A stretch of 64,000 nt of DNA, taken from assembly GCF_020966775.1 (NCBI RefSeq), contig NZ_JAJKFV010000004.1, positions 310,001 to 374,000 on the forward strand. Direction: 5' to 3'. The DNA is from Rhodopirellula halodulae. Its GTDB lineage: Bacteria; Planctomycetota; Planctomycetia; Pirellulales; Pirellulaceae. Positions 9,243 through 18,486 of this stretch are shown here, piece by piece. Below the pieces are notes generated by a model. That model saw nothing but the letters and a program-made list of their open reading frames with translations, had not been told where the DNA came from and made no database searches. Both the position numbers and the translations under genes were made by a program. How positions within the stretch are numbered: the stretch's first letter is position 1; every line of letters begins with the position of its first letter.

Positions 9243-10700
9243 TCACGCCCCGACCGCCACCTGCGCCCCGCAATGATCACACAAGCAATCCACATCGGAC
9301 ACAGCGGCATCCACACCGAAATGCTCTCGCAAAATGTCCCATCGGCAGCACGACGCTTCCGCAAACTCCACCATTTCTCGCAACGCGACCTGTCGGTCTT
9401 CCGAGCGAACACGAGTTGACTCCTCCAATCGGTCCGCGACCGCGTGGTCCATGTCACGATCGATCAAACGCCAGCGTCCTCGTCCGGCGGGTGCGACGAT
9501 GCCGCGAGACGAAAGCAACTGAAAACATGACTTGAGCGCACCTCGTCCTAAGGGGCTGATCGGGGTCAGCTTGGACAACGCCACCGTCTCTGCCTCGCCA
9601 AATTCTTCAACGCCTCGCACCAACGTGTGGTGAGCCGTCATGATCTTGCTGGCTTCGACCATCCCGCCCGCAAACATCTTTCGCAGATCGATGTCGTTGG
9701 GATCGTATAACAACGTGCAACGAGAACGCTTTCCATCGCGTCCCGCTCGGCCGATCTCTTGGTAGTAAGCCTCCAACGACCCCGGCAATTCAACATGGAT
9801 GACTTGTCGAATATCGCATTTGTCGATCCCCAAACCAAACGCGTTGGTGGCATACATCACGGCGGGCGGCCCATCCATGAAGGCTTCTTGCGCGGCTTCT
9901 CGTTCAGCCTTTCGCATGCGCCCGTGGTAGCGGAGCCCGCCCAAGGCATGTGACAACTGGTCGACGGTTTTGGTCGTTCCGCAATAGACAATGGCGGGCT
10001 CGGTTCGCTCCAACATCCCCTCGACCTTCAAGGCTTGGCGAAGCTGAGCCAACTTGTCTTCGGCGGAGTAGCATCGGCGCACTTCCAACGCCAAGTTCGG
10101 TCGATCGATCCCCGTCCGAATCACTTCGGGTTGGGACAATCGCAGCGACGTCCGGATCTCATCCAACGTTCGAGTGGAGGCGGTCGCGGTCAACGCCACC
10201 AATGGCGGATTTCCCAAGCGCTGTCGAACAGCCGGCAAACACAAATAGTCCGGCCGGAAATCATGCCCCCACTGACTCACGCAATGGGCTTCATCCACGA
10301 CCATCAATCCCACGCCGACTTCACACAGCAATTCGCAGATGTCCGTTTTTTGCAATCGCTCCGGAGTCGTCAAAACAAACTTGACCTCACCGGCTGAGAT
10401 CCGTTGACGAGCCTTTTCAATCTGCTTCGCCGTTCGCGTGCTGTTCAGAACCACCGTGGGTTGGTTGTGTTCCCGAAGCGTTTCCGCTTGGTCCTTTGCC
10501 AATGAGATCAGTGGGCTAACGACCAAGGTCACGCCGTTGCGAATCACGCCTGGCAGTTGATAGCACAGACTTTTCCCCGCCCCCGTCGGCATCAACACCA
10601 CCGTGTCGCGGCCTTCCACAATGGCCTGACAGGCTTCCTTTTGGCCAGGTCGAAACTCAGAAAAACCAAAGTGGCGTTGCAGTTGGGAAGACAGATTCAT
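9243..10700 (-). CDS. recQ: RecQ-family ATP-dependent DNA helicase
   Basis: An SF2 helicase of 485 residues from ATG 10700 (MNLSSQLQRHFGFSEFRPGQ, the usual RecQ opening; upstream in-frame codons look spurious). Motif 0 is FGFSEFRPGQ, Walker A is PTGAGKS (38-44), motif II is DEAHCVSQWGHDFRPDY, and motif VI is QEIGRAGRDG. The C-terminal CCRWDILREHFG segment followed by CLCDHC is the RecQ zinc-binding site. The HRDC domain is absent, so this is a short RecQ like those that work beside a longer paralogue. Its role would be unwinding of recombination and replication intermediates. Confidence 0.93.
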   Translation of the reverse strand: MNLSSQLQRHFGFSEFRPGQKEACQAIVEGRDTVVLMPTGAGKSLCYQLPGVIRNGVTLVVSPLISLAKDQAETLREHNQPTVVLNSTRTAKQIEKARQRISAGEVKFVLTTPERLQKTDICELLCEVGVGLMVVDEAHCVSQWGHDFRPDYLCLPAVRQRLGNPPLVALTATASTRTLDEIRTSLRLSQPEVIRTGIDRPNLALEVRRCYSAEDKLAQLRQALKVEGMLERTEPAIVYCGTTKTVDQLSHALGGLRYHGRMRKAEREAAQEAFMDGPPAVMYATNAFGLGIDKCDIRQVIHVELPGSLEAYYQEIGRAGRDGKRSRCTLLYDPNDIDLRKMFAGGMVEASKIMTAHHTLVRGVEEFGEAETVALSKLTPISPLGRGALKSCFQLLSSRGIVAPAGRGRWRLIDRDMDHAVADRLEESTRVRSEDRQVALREMVEFAEASCCRWDILREHFGVDAAVSDVDCLCDHCGAQVAVGA

Positions 10701-10862
10701 TGCTGAGACGTTTGAAGTGCGGACGGTCCCCATGCCGACACGCGGCGGGTATCGCCCAAGAGGGTTCGCCCAAGAAATTTCTCCCAAGCGGTATCTCCGA
10801 AGCGAAACGCAAAGCTTGTGCCAACGAACACGGCGAGAGGTCGCCCGGCACGCAGGTGCGAG

Positions 10863-11474
10863 TCATTCACCAAGCAAGAAATCGACGACCAATCGATGGG
10901 TGTTGGGTTGCAAGGGCAGAGTCAAATGAGTCCCCCATAAGTGTCGCACATCCACGTGATCCACGTGCGAAAGATCCACCTGGCGGACGCTCTCGTCAAA
11001 ACGCGACCAGATCACCAACCGCTTCACCTTCGCATCCAGCGCAAGATTCTCTGCGGCACGGTGTGAATCCATGATGATGGCCACCTCCGGAATGAATTTG
11101 CCGCTGACCGCAAACAATACTCCTGGCAGAAATCCAAAACGCATCAACGGCGCGAGAGAGACCAAACGAGTCACGCGGTGCTCGGGCGTCTTTGCAATCG
11201 CCGCTCGCACCACCCAATCACCAAAGCTGTGGGTGACAATGCCAAGCGGTTGAGTTTGACCTTCGCGCATCGCAATGTGCGCGACCATGCGATCCACACT
11301 CCTCGCAACGTTGCGAAAGATGCACCGATCCCGCCAACACCGCACATCGTCCCAGGGCCGCCTGCAATCCAACTGCCGCCGAAGCCGACGCCGCAAAGGA
11401 ACCATCGCCAAACTCGGCTCCAACAAACCAGGAACCAAGGTCACCGCTCGCGGACACCTATTCTCTTCGTGCAT
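10863..11474 (-). CDS. Alpha/beta hydrolase
   Basis: A 203-residue protein from ATG 11474. An early VTLVPGLLEP segment matches the oxyanion-hole strand. THSFGD is the nucleophile elbow (G/T-H-S-x-G), and a late histidine in WGTHLTLPL is a plausible catalytic partner. The arrangement is like that of small lipase/esterase-type hydrolases. No signal peptide is evident, so it is probably cytoplasmic. It overlaps nothing and is flanked by recQ and arsR on the same strand. The substrate is unknown. Confidence 0.75.
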   Translation of the reverse strand: MHEENRCPRAVTLVPGLLEPSLAMVPLRRRLRRQLDCRRPWDDVRCWRDRCIFRNVARSVDRMVAHIAMREGQTQPLGIVTHSFGDWVVRAAIAKTPEHRVTRLVSLAPLMRFGFLPGVLFAVSGKFIPEVAIIMDSHRAAENLALDAKVKRLVIWSRFDESVRQVDLSHVDHVDVRHLWGTHLTLPLQPNTHRLVVDFLLGE

Positions 11475-11542
11475 GCTGGAATTCTTGTCAGTCGATGCTC
11501 AACGACATGAACACACCGACGTTCGTGCCCCAAAAGAGTCGT

Positions 11543-11977
11543 TCATTCGCAACAGCCACCCTCATTTCGCAGTTGACTCAAACGCTCGGCGTCTTGCTGC
11601 AACTCAGGCACCTCATGAAAGCAGTCTGCCAGACAGTCGTATAGTTTTTGCTGAAAACAGGACGTGGCGGCAGCCAGCGAATAATGCGACCACAAACCGA
11701 CTTTACGAACATCCACCAAGGCTGCTTTGCGAAGGTACGCCAAATGCCTTGAAACGGTCGGCTGCGGAAGACTTAACACTTTGACCATATCGCCGACGCA
11801 TATTTCATCGTCGACCAGCAAATGCAAAATTCGCAATCGCGTGCTATCGGCAAACGCTCGAAAGACCGTGTTGATTTCGTCACCAATCTCAGCCAACGGA
11901 AGCTTCGCGGACGGGACCATTGCTGAAGCAGTCGCGGGCCGGTCGGCAGTCGAAGTCTGGCTTTTCGTAGTCGTCAC
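11543..11977 (-). CDS. arsR: ArsR/SmtB-family metalloregulator
   Basis: A 144-residue winged-helix repressor. The GTG start at 11977 has AGAGG eight bases upstream; ATG 11920 is an alternative. FADSTRLRILHLLVDDEICVGDM is the classic ArsR opening, but the arsenite site ELCxCDL of E. coli ArsR is here EICVGDM with only one cysteine. PQPTVSRHLAYLRKAALV is the recognition helix. The protein ends GGCCE, and other cysteines lie in the last third, so inducer binding may use C-terminal cysteines as in some non-enteric ArsR proteins. It is the last gene of the unit running leftward from 14959, and divergent ACR3 makes arsenite the likely inducer. Confidence 0.88.
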   Translation of the reverse strand: MTTTKSQTSTADRPATASAMVPSAKLPLAEIGDEINTVFRAFADSTRLRILHLLVDDEICVGDMVKVLSLPQPTVSRHLAYLRKAALVDVRKVGLWSHYSLAAATSCFQQKLYDCLADCFHEVPELQQDAERLSQLRNEGGCCE

Positions 11978-12024
11978 TCTTCACGCCTCTTAAAAAACAG
12001 CCCATCATCGCGCGGCCCCGCATC

Positions 12025-12045
12025 GCCGCGAACAAACGTCGCGGC
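12025..12045. other. Inverted repeat between ABC gene and arsR
   Basis: The arms GCCGCG and CGCGGC surround a 9-base spacer in the 119-base gap between the ABC ATPase stop and the arsR start. No T-tract follows, so it could be a partial terminator, an RNA-processing hairpin or an operator. The function is not determinable. Confidence 0.3.
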
Positions 12046-12096
12046 ATTGTACTGAGGGCGCCGTGATGGGGGCAACACAAACAAGACGTGCTTCAA

Positions 12097-12792
12097 CTAC
12101 GCCACACCGACGCATTGCAACGTCGCCCGATCATCCACGATCTTGCCATTGCGAAGCTGCAAAACACGTTTTGCGCGTTCCGCCGCCTCGGGATTGTGTG
12201 TGACCATAACGATCGTTCGCCCCTCGCGGTTGAACTCTTCGAAATAGCGGATCACCTGTTCGCTGGTTTCAGGATCCAAATTCCCTGTTGGCTCATCCGC
12301 CAAAATGATTGACGGATCGTTGGCCAACATGCGTGCCAAGGCAACTCGTTGTTGCTGCCCCACGCTCAATTCCATCGGTTTGTGGTCCAAACGATTCCCC
12401 AGCCCGACCCGATCCAGCAACTCAGCCGCGCGATCCAGTTGCTCGAACGCCGACATTCCCGACAGAAACAAGGGAATCTGAACGTTCTCTTGGGCAGAAA
12501 GATATGGAATCAAATTGAAGGTTTGGAACACAAATCCGATCTTCGCTTGACGCATTCTCGCTCGCTGGTCCACGTCCAAGTCATACATCGATTGGCCATC
12601 GAGCAGTACTTTTCCGGAGGTGGGAGTAAGCATGCCGCCCAACATCACCAAGAGCGAACTCTTCCCGCTGCCGCTGGGGCCAATCAAGGAAACAAAATCA
12701 CCGTCGGGAATTTCCAAGGTCGCGTCATCCAAAGCCACCACGGTTTGGTGTCGGAGCTTGTAGGACTTCGTGACGTTCTGCATGAATAACAT
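12097..12792 (-). CDS. ABC transporter ATP-binding protein (LolD/MacB type)
   Basis: A 231-residue ATPase. Walker A is GPSGSGKSS, the Q-loop lies in VFQTFNLIPYLSAQENV, the signature is LSVGQQQRVALARML, Walker B is IILADEPTGNLD, and the H-loop is VMVTHNPE. VFQTFNL and EPTGNLD are typical of the LolD/MacB/FtsE class that pairs with FtsX-type permeases. It starts at ATG 12792, three bases after the permease stop, so the two form one transporter. The position within an arsenic locus suggests export of a metalloid conjugate or a stress-related substrate, but family members handle many substrates. Confidence 0.92.
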   Translation of the reverse strand: MLFMQNVTKSYKLRHQTVVALDDATLEIPDGDFVSLIGPSGSGKSSLLVMLGGMLTPTSGKVLLDGQSMYDLDVDQRARMRQAKIGFVFQTFNLIPYLSAQENVQIPLFLSGMSAFEQLDRAAELLDRVGLGNRLDHKPMELSVGQQQRVALARMLANDPSIILADEPTGNLDPETSEQVIRYFEEFNREGRTIVMVTHNPEAAERAKRVLQLRNGKIVDDRATLQCVGVA

Positions 12793-12795
12793 GTT

Positions 12796-14013
12796 TCAAA
12801 GCTCCTGGAATGTAGTGACGGGATCAAGTTTCGAGGCACCGCGTGCCGGAAAGTAGCTCGCCATGAGCGTCGTCCCAACCGAGATGCCGATCGCCCAAAA
12901 AGCAAGCGTCGGCATTGGCAGCACAAGAACGTTTGCCCAACGAGGACCGAGAGTCACCGCCAACAACGTCCCTAGCGCGTACCCGCCAACCCCACCGGCA
13001 AAGCCCAACAAAAGAGCTTTGAGCAAAAAGATTCGCAGAATCAACTGCGATTTGGCGCCCAATGACATCAACGTGCCAATCTCGCGACGACGTTCGTAGA
13101 CATTGGCAAACATGAAGTTGGCAATGCCCGCGCCACCGATCACGACGATGATTGCCACAAAGATCAACGACAGTTTCTCCATCATTCCGTTGACCTTTGC
13201 CTGAGTCGCCACCACCTGTGCCACCGTGACCACTTTGGCTTCCGGCAACAAATCACCTACCTTGCCCGCCAGCCCGGCCGAAATTTCTTTGCAACACCCA
13301 ACGATCTCGATGCAGCTGACCACCGCATCTTTGCCGGCCATGGCTTGGACGGTATGCAGATGGGCAAAAATGCGAGAATCATCCACGGTCCCGGTTTCGG
13401 GTAGCACAGCCACGACATCAAACTGCTGCCCCATCAATTTCAGCTTCTGGCCTTCCTTAACGCCCAACGCGGCTGCCGTCTCCGCACCAATCAAAGCTTC
13501 GTTCGATGCCAGATCATCAATGACACGATTTCTCACCAACGACTTCCTGTCCGGCGACTCCGCCGCCGATCCCAAATTGATGGCTCCACAACCAATTGGG
13601 CGTGAGAAAACTCCCGCACCACCCCACGCCGCTTTGGCTTGAAACTCGCTCTTGGGCAGAATGCCGGTCAACGTGACCGATCGATCCTGCAACTTCACTG
13701 GAACACAAAGTTTCGGGGAAAGGTTGTCGACCCCAGCCAAATTGGACAGGGTCAGGCGCAGGGCATACTCCTCCGGGATCGTGTCGTTGTGAATGTCCGC
13801 AGAATAATAGTCCTGCAAAGTGACGGACTTGGGCAACACCAGCACGTTTGCTCCCAAGCTATCCATTTCTCTGGCGATCGCCATCTCCGAATAGTGAGTG
13901 ATGTTCTTGATCGCGATCACCGTCGTGATTCCCAGCAGGATTCCGACGAAGATCGTGAGCATCTGACTCTTTCTCTCAAAGAGCTCCCGCCAAACCAGCT
14001 TCCAAAGACTCAT
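12796..14013 (-). CDS. ABC transporter permease (FtsX/MacB type)
   Basis: A 405-residue permease. I choose ATG 14013 (MSLWKLVWRELFERKSQMLT) because GGAG lies just upstream and the longer frame has no sensible N-terminus. There is one N-terminal membrane segment (LTIFVGILLGITTVIAI), a large MacB-like periplasmic domain (about residues 45-270), and three C-terminal segments; the motif YERRREIGTLMSLGAK is the FtsX signature. The periplasmic domain has a CCKE segment and other scattered cysteines. It is the partner of the ATPase three bases downstream and lies 82 bases downstream of the Cys-tailed thioredoxin-like gene. Confidence 0.9.
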   Translation of the reverse strand: MSLWKLVWRELFERKSQMLTIFVGILLGITTVIAIKNITHYSEMAIAREMDSLGANVLVLPKSVTLQDYYSADIHNDTIPEEYALRLTLSNLAGVDNLSPKLCVPVKLQDRSVTLTGILPKSEFQAKAAWGGAGVFSRPIGCGAINLGSAAESPDRKSLVRNRVIDDLASNEALIGAETAAALGVKEGQKLKLMGQQFDVVAVLPETGTVDDSRIFAHLHTVQAMAGKDAVVSCIEIVGCCKEISAGLAGKVGDLLPEAKVVTVAQVVATQAKVNGMMEKLSLIFVAIIVVIGGAGIANFMFANVYERRREIGTLMSLGAKSQLILRIFLLKALLLGFAGGVGGYALGTLLAVTLGPRWANVLVLPMPTLAFWAIGISVGTTLMASYFPARGASKLDPVTTFQEL

Positions 14014-14095
14014 GTCATGGACTCCTTTCAATATGAATTGTCTGTGTCGTTCAATTTTTATGCGTTCGCCGCATACGCGTTCATGGTGCACGCGA

Positions 14096-14959
14096 TCAGG
14101 GATTGGTGGGTGCACAATCGCCGTCAGGGCAACACGCTTGCCCCGGCGTGCAGACACTTCCTGGTTCACATTGACCACCGGGACAACAAGCCGCACTGGC
14201 CTTGGTCAATTGAGCCACGATTTGTTCCCGGGTGGCTCCTTCGGTTAAAGTCGCCACGGTCTGGCCGGTCGGTGCCATCACAACTAGCACTCCGTTTTTT
14301 TCGCCTGGCTTCTTGCCTGGCTCCACCGCCAACGATTGCAAAAAACTTTGCTCGGACTTGTCACGGGGATCAACATGGACCATCTGCACGGACCCACTGA
14401 AACGCGGGTCACTGGCTAGTTCACGTGCTCCCAGAAAACTTGCCGTGGCGGACGGCTGCTTGACACACAGCAAAATCAATTTGCGTTCTTGCATCGCCTT
14501 CAAACAACTCGCCGCACCGCTGCTAACGATCGATTCACGCAACTGCTGTTCGCTGAACTTCAACGGCAATCCCCGAGTAACAGCGCCGTTAGGAGCGATC
14601 GCGATTGCCAGAGGCATCGGCGCCCGATCGACACCCAGCCTCCCAACGAATTCTGCCTCCTGAGGATCCGACACCCGCACACTGATCGCATCCGCCACCC
14701 CTGACATTTTGCCGGTCGCTTCTTCGAAAACGGCGCGCATGGATCGCGTGTTCTCGTCGGTCTGCTTCCAGAAATAAACGAACAGATAACGTCCGCCGGA
14801 AGCCGACTTCTGCATGGCCATCTCAGCCGGCGACGTGAGGGAAGACCGTTTGCCAATCGCAGACTGAGCCACCACCGGTGACACTTCGAACGTGATCAAA
14901 CAACCGATCGCACACACACACAACGCGGCCCGTCGCATGGGCCAATTCAGACAATTCAT
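14096..14959 (-). CDS. Secreted thioredoxin-like protein with cysteine-rich tail
   Basis: A 287-residue exported protein. ATG 14959 has GGAG upstream and leads into a signal peptide ending VSPVVAQS. Residues about 55-125 (YLFVYFWKQTDEN onward) look like a thioredoxin fold but lack the CxxC active site; a second similar segment covers about 145-245 (KLILLCVKQ, then GVLVVMAPTGQTVATL). The C-terminus has seven cysteines between residues 258 and 282, in two CCPxGxC units plus a VC between them, resembling a small thiol metal-binding tail. It is the first gene of the leftward ars unit and its start faces the ArsR-box-like palindromes. Binding of As(III) or delivery to the ABC transporter is inference. 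Confidence 0.75.
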   Translation of the reverse strand: MNCLNWPMRRAALCVCAIGCLITFEVSPVVAQSAIGKRSSLTSPAEMAMQKSASGGRYLFVYFWKQTDENTRSMRAVFEEATGKMSGVADAISVRVSDPQEAEFVGRLGVDRAPMPLAIAIAPNGAVTRGLPLKFSEQQLRESIVSSGAASCLKAMQERKLILLCVKQPSATASFLGARELASDPRFSGSVQMVHVDPRDKSEQSFLQSLAVEPGKKPGEKNGVLVVMAPTGQTVATLTEGATREQIVAQLTKASAACCPGGQCEPGSVCTPGQACCPDGDCAPTNP

Positions 14960-15029
14960 TCGAACTCCTTCGCTTCCGTGGAATTGCCCGCTGATCCTCA
15001 TCAGAGAGCAGCAAAAGTGAAACACACCA

Positions 15030-15047
15030 TATTCGCACTAGCGAATA
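15030..15047. promoter_or_regulatory. ArsR-box-like palindrome 1
   Basis: The arms TATTCGC and GCGAATA are separated by ACTA, a perfect 7+4+7 inverted repeat. It lies 70 bases upstream of the ATG at 14959 in the divergent ars intergenic region. The sequence and symmetry fit ArsR/SmtB operators. Confidence 0.65.
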
Positions 15048-15057
15048 CAAAGGCTAC

Positions 15058-15073
15058 ATTCGCCAAAGCGAAT
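15058..15073. promoter_or_regulatory. ArsR-box-like palindrome 2
   Basis: The same arms, ATTCGC and GCGAAT, surround the spacer CAAA. The centre lies 27 bases from that of the first copy. Two copies with identical arms and different spacers strongly suggest one repressor binding twice between thioredoxin-like and ACR3 genes. Confidence 0.65.
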
Positions 15074-15213
15074 CCACTTTGTCCATCTCAATTTTCGGCG
15101 GTAGCAGCCTTTTTTTCAGGAGATCCCCTGAAGGGCTTTGACCAACACCCCTCCCTGCACAGAAGCAAATTCAGTTAACAATCTGGCTTGATCCCTTCAC
15201 GATCCATCGCTAT

Positions 15214-15305
15214 TCGACGATAAACGTTTAGGGGCATGAATACGACAAGCCCGGCGTCGCGGACGGTATTCCCCAGCAATGCATTTCGCCCATCGACGAT
15301 AAACG
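15214..15305. repeat. Pair of 13-base direct repeats in the ACR3 leader
   Basis: TCGACGATAAACG occurs at 15214-15226 and again at 15293-15305, 79 bases apart, the second ending 48 bases before the ACR3 start. It differs from the palindromes and could be a second regulator site or a leader duplication. An ATG at 15236 opens another frame overlapping ACR3, which I reject as a gene. Confidence 0.4.
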
Positions 15306-15353
15306 CTCTTTCAACTCAAAAAAACTCAAACTTTAAAAAAGCCGACCACAATC

Positions 15354-16589
15354 ATGAACACCCGAAACACTTGCGACGACGACGTCACGGAAAGCACCGC
15401 CGAAGGTATGGGGTTCTTCGAACGCTACCTGACGCTCTGGGTGACGCTCAGCATCATCGGCGGAATCGCACTCGGAAAAATCGCTCCCGGACTTGCCAAG
15501 TCGCTCGATGCGATGGCGATTTACTCAGGGGACGCGCCGGTGGTTTCCATCCCGATTGCGGTTTGCTTGTTTTTCATGATGTTTCCCATCATGGTCAAAA
15601 TTGACTTTGGCAAGGTCGTCCGCGCTGGCCGAACCATTGGTCCAGTCGCGATGACAATCGTCGTCAATTGGGCCATCAAACCGTTCACCATGTATGCCAT
15701 CGCGAGCTTCTTTCTGGGGACCGTTTTTCTCGGCTGGATCGGTCCTGATGCGGTGGACTATGTCAAAGCACCACTGGGAACGGAGTTGGAGGTCGGTGCT
15801 CACTATGGTGCCGGACGCGCGGTGATGATCGAGGGTGTGAAAATGCTGGAGGTTCCGCTTTGGAGAAGCTACCTCGCCGGTTGTATTCTCTTGGGGATCG
15901 CTCCGTGCACCGCCATGGTCTTGGTTTGGGGATTTCTCGCCAAAGGAAACGACGGACACACTTTGGTCATGGTGGCAATCAACTCGCTACTGATGTTGGT
16001 TTTGTATGGCTTGCTCGGTGGCGTCCTGTTGGGAGTTGGGCAATTGCCAGTGCCATGGAAAGCATTGCTGTTGTCCATCGCCATCTACGTCGCTCTTCCG
16101 CTAATCACAGGCTATGTCTTTCGGAAATGGGCTATCGCGGTCAAAGGCGAAACGTGGTTTAAGGATCGTTTCTTGAAATACCTTTCCCCGGTCACCATCA
16201 CCGCGTTGTTAGCAACGCTGGTCCTGCTGTTCTCGTTCAAAGGCGAAACCATCGTTGCCAACCCTCTGACAATTCTTTGGATCGCCATCCCGCTGACATT
16301 GCAAACGATCCTGATCTTCGCAATTGCGTATGCCGCTGCACTTGCATTTGGATTTCGCTACGAGAGTGCGGCGCCAACTGCCATGATTGGAGCCTCCAAT
16401 CACTTTGAAGTGGCCATCGCCACGGCCACCATGCTCTATGGGCTTTCTTCAGGAGCCGCCTTGGCAACCGTGGTGGGAGTTCTGATCGAGGTGCCGCTGA
16501 TGCTCGCTCTCGTTCGATTTTGCTTGAAGACACAGGGTTGGTTTGCCAAGCCGGAAAGCGTCCCTCAGAGTGAAGCCATTTCCACTTAG
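15354..16589 (+). CDS. acr3: ACR3-family arsenite efflux transporter
   Basis: A 411-residue, about ten-helix membrane protein of the ACR3 (BART superfamily) type, which exports As(OH)3 by exchange with protons. [21 protein letters not shown] is the signature of the second pair of helices. Cys185 in GIAPCTAMV is the cysteine essential in characterised ACR3 proteins, and the glutamate in LIEVPLML is the conserved C-terminal one. About 40 residues between GWIG and the cysteine helix form an extended loop. It is divergent from the thioredoxin-like/ABC/arsR unit, sharing the two palindromes. Its stop codon overlaps the stop of the convergent kinase. Confidence 0.95.
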   Translation: MNTRNTCDDDVTESTAEGMGFFERYLTLWVTLSIIGGIALGKIAPGLAKSLDAMAIYSGDAPVVSIPIAVCLFFMMFPIMVKIDFGKVVRAGRTIGPVAMTIVVNWAIKPFTMYAIASFFLGTVFLGWIGPDAVDYVKAPLGTELEVGAHYGAGRAVMIEGVKMLEVPLWRSYLAGCILLGIAPCTAMVLVWGFLAKGNDGHTLVMVAINSLLMLVLYGLLGGVLLGVGQLPVPWKALLLSIAIYVALPLITGYVFRKWAIAVKGETWFKDRFLKYLSPVTITALLATLVLLFSFKGETIVANPLTILWIAIPLTLQTILIFAIAYAAALAFGFRYESAAPTAMIGASNHFEVAIATATMLYGLSSGAALATVVGVLIEVPLMLALVRFCLKTQGWFAKPESVPQSEAIST

Positions 16590-17602
16590 GTCGCGTCGTC
16601 CTGTTGACGTACGACCAGCAGCAGTTCGTCCAACTCTGCGATCAACTCGCGCATCGTTTGGTAACGGCTGGCTCTTCGTTTCGCGATTGCTTTGGCGACG
16701 ATTCGGTCCGCTTCTTTGGGAATCTGACGCTGTGGCGACCGTTCGCTCGGCGGAGTCGGCTGGCGCATGCAGATGTTGTCGAACGTTTCATCGCGAGTCC
16801 GCCCACGAAAAGGTTCCGCGATCGCCATCGCTTCGTACAAACAAATTCCCGCCGAGAACACATCGCTCCGTTCATCAATTTCGCGATCGGAAATCTGTTC
16901 CGGCGACATGTAGGTCGGCGTGCCAATCATCAAATTCGCGGGGGTCAGCGGCGGCAGCTCGTAACTGGTTTCCGTGTGCTGCACCGCGTCGGAGCCGTCG
17001 CCGGTCTCGCTGGATCGTGTGCGTGAAGTCGGATAGCGACGATCACCAAACGCGGATTCGCCCCATACCTTCGCCGACCCCCAATCCAACAACGTGACTT
17101 CGCCAAAGTTACCGACCCAAATGTTCTCCGGTTTGACATCGCGATGAATGACTCCGGAAGCATGCGCAAACATCAACGTTTGACAGGTGTCCCGGATGAC
17201 TTCAATGCGACGGTGCAGCGGGAACGCCTCGGCAACCCGCTGATCTCCTTTGGCAAGCTGGCGCAAAACCGAAAAGAAGTTCTCTCCGGAGATTCGCTTC
17301 ATCGCATAGTAAATGCCGTATTCTTCGTCCTCACCGATTTCGTGCACCGGCACCGTTCCGGGGTGTTCCAGTTGTGCTGTCACGCGAGCTTCACGCAACA
17401 ACCGACGTCGATAGCCGCGATCCAAACGGTGTTCTGGCAAGAGCGTTTTCAAAACCACCGTGCGACCAACAATCTGATCGTACGCCGAATACAAAACGCC
17501 GTTTCCACCGCGAGCCATCTCGGTCATGTCGCGATACTTCGCGAGTCCCACGGGTCTCGGTGAGGGCAATTGAATGTCAGTGCTGGAGGTGGAGAGCATC
17601 AT
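16586..17602 (-). CDS. Serine/threonine protein kinase
   Basis: A 338-residue soluble Hanks-type kinase without a membrane segment. The glycine loop is [12 protein letters not shown] (29-40), with the ATP lysine at K52 (VVLKTLLPE). The catalytic loop is HRDVKPEN (153-160). The DFG motif is DWG (173-175), a substitution common in planctomycete kinases. [10 protein letters not shown] marks the activation segment end. An insertion of about 35 residues lies between DWGSAK and GTPTYMSPE. The C-terminus is short and has no sensor domain, so the target is unknown. The stop overlaps the acr3 stop by four bases. Confidence 0.92.
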   Translation of the reverse strand: MMLSTSSTDIQLPSPRPVGLAKYRDMTEMARGGNGVLYSAYDQIVGRTVVLKTLLPEHRLDRGYRRRLLREARVTAQLEHPGTVPVHEIGEDEEYGIYYAMKRISGENFFSVLRQLAKGDQRVAEAFPLHRRIEVIRDTCQTLMFAHASGVIHRDVKPENIWVGNFGEVTLLDWGSAKVWGESAFGDRRYPTSRTRSSETGDGSDAVQHTETSYELPPLTPANLMIGTPTYMSPEQISDREIDERSDVFSAGICLYEAMAIAEPFRGRTRDETFDNICMRQPTPPSERSPQRQIPKEADRIVAKAIAKRRASRYQTMRELIAELDELLLVVRQQDDAT

Positions 17603-17668
17603 TCAAGAAATCGCCAACAAGGGAGGACAAATCGAAGTGATCAACGTCAACTGCTCCTCACAATCTTA

Positions 17669-18196
17669 TCAATCCTGGAATGGCTTGGAACTCGCTGGAT
17701 CACTGGTGTCCACCCGTTCGACCTCGAACGCCGGTTCCGCTGGCGGCGCATCCACCACATGCTGGGCCCAGTCCACCAACTTCGCTTCGTCCCGAGGATT
17801 GCCGCGTCGCTCGATGCGTTGTCGGCGGATTTCGTCATCGCATGTCAGCAACCAAATCGTCGGCTGGACGCCCAAACGATCCGCCATGTGTCTTGGCCAA
17901 TTCGGATCTCGTAATTCACGGGTGAATGGGCCGACGATGACGACGGAGACGTGAGGCAAGTTCTCCATCGCGGTCTGGAACAAACACTCGTAGACGGCAT
18001 CGCGAAAAATCTGTTTGTACGTGGGGCTGTCCCGATCCGTCGGATCCAAACCCGCCGCTTGCATTCCAGCACGCACAACGGGCTCCGTCACCGTATCGCT
18101 GTCCAAAACGACCGCCGACAACCGGGTCGCCAACTCTCGGCCAAACGTGCTCTTGCCAACGCCCGCGGCCCCGGTGACAAAGTGAAGTGAGTGCAT
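17669..18196 (-). CDS. P-loop kinase-like protein
   Basis: A 175-residue protein starting at ATG 18196. The Walker A motif GAAGVGKST lies at residues 8-16. VVIVGPFTREL is a plausible Walker B strand, and RRQRIERRGNPRD resembles the lid of nucleotide or small-molecule kinases. The AAA_33/zeta-like kinase families look like this. It follows nothing closely and lies 66 bases upstream of the Ser/Thr kinase on the same strand. The substrate is not predictable. Confidence 0.8.
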   Translation of the reverse strand: MHSLHFVTGAAGVGKSTFGRELATRLSAVVLDSDTVTEPVVRAGMQAAGLDPTDRDSPTYKQIFRDAVYECLFQTAMENLPHVSVVIVGPFTRELRDPNWPRHMADRLGVQPTIWLLTCDDEIRRQRIERRGNPRDEAKLVDWAQHVVDAPPAEPAFEVERVDTSDPASSKPFQD

Positions 18197-18486
18197 CTTG
18201 ATGAACTGAATCTTGATCCGGTGAATCGTGGTGCCGACGACGTCGAGCGACCTCCGCGCAACGCGTCCTCATCTTACGCCAAACCGCCCGCGTCTCGCGC
18301 GTCTCCGAGCAACCTTGCACCGATGTCGACTTCCTCCGTCACACAATCGCCATCCTGCCTGCGTGCGCCCCGAGGAAAGTGACAGCCACCATTGCCCAAA
18401 GGTGCCTTGGCTTTCTAAAACACAACTCAACGGAATTCGGACTCCGTCTCGATTCGACACCGACGCCTCACCATGAAGCATCAACG

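Noticed and set aside
12684-12926. An 80-codon minus-strand frame between the ABC genes
   Set aside because: It is a frame shadow of the ATPase and permease ends.
15236-15604. A 122-codon plus-strand frame overlapping the acr3 start
   Set aside because: It is out of frame with acr3 and has no protein-like composition; the ACR3 frame is certain.
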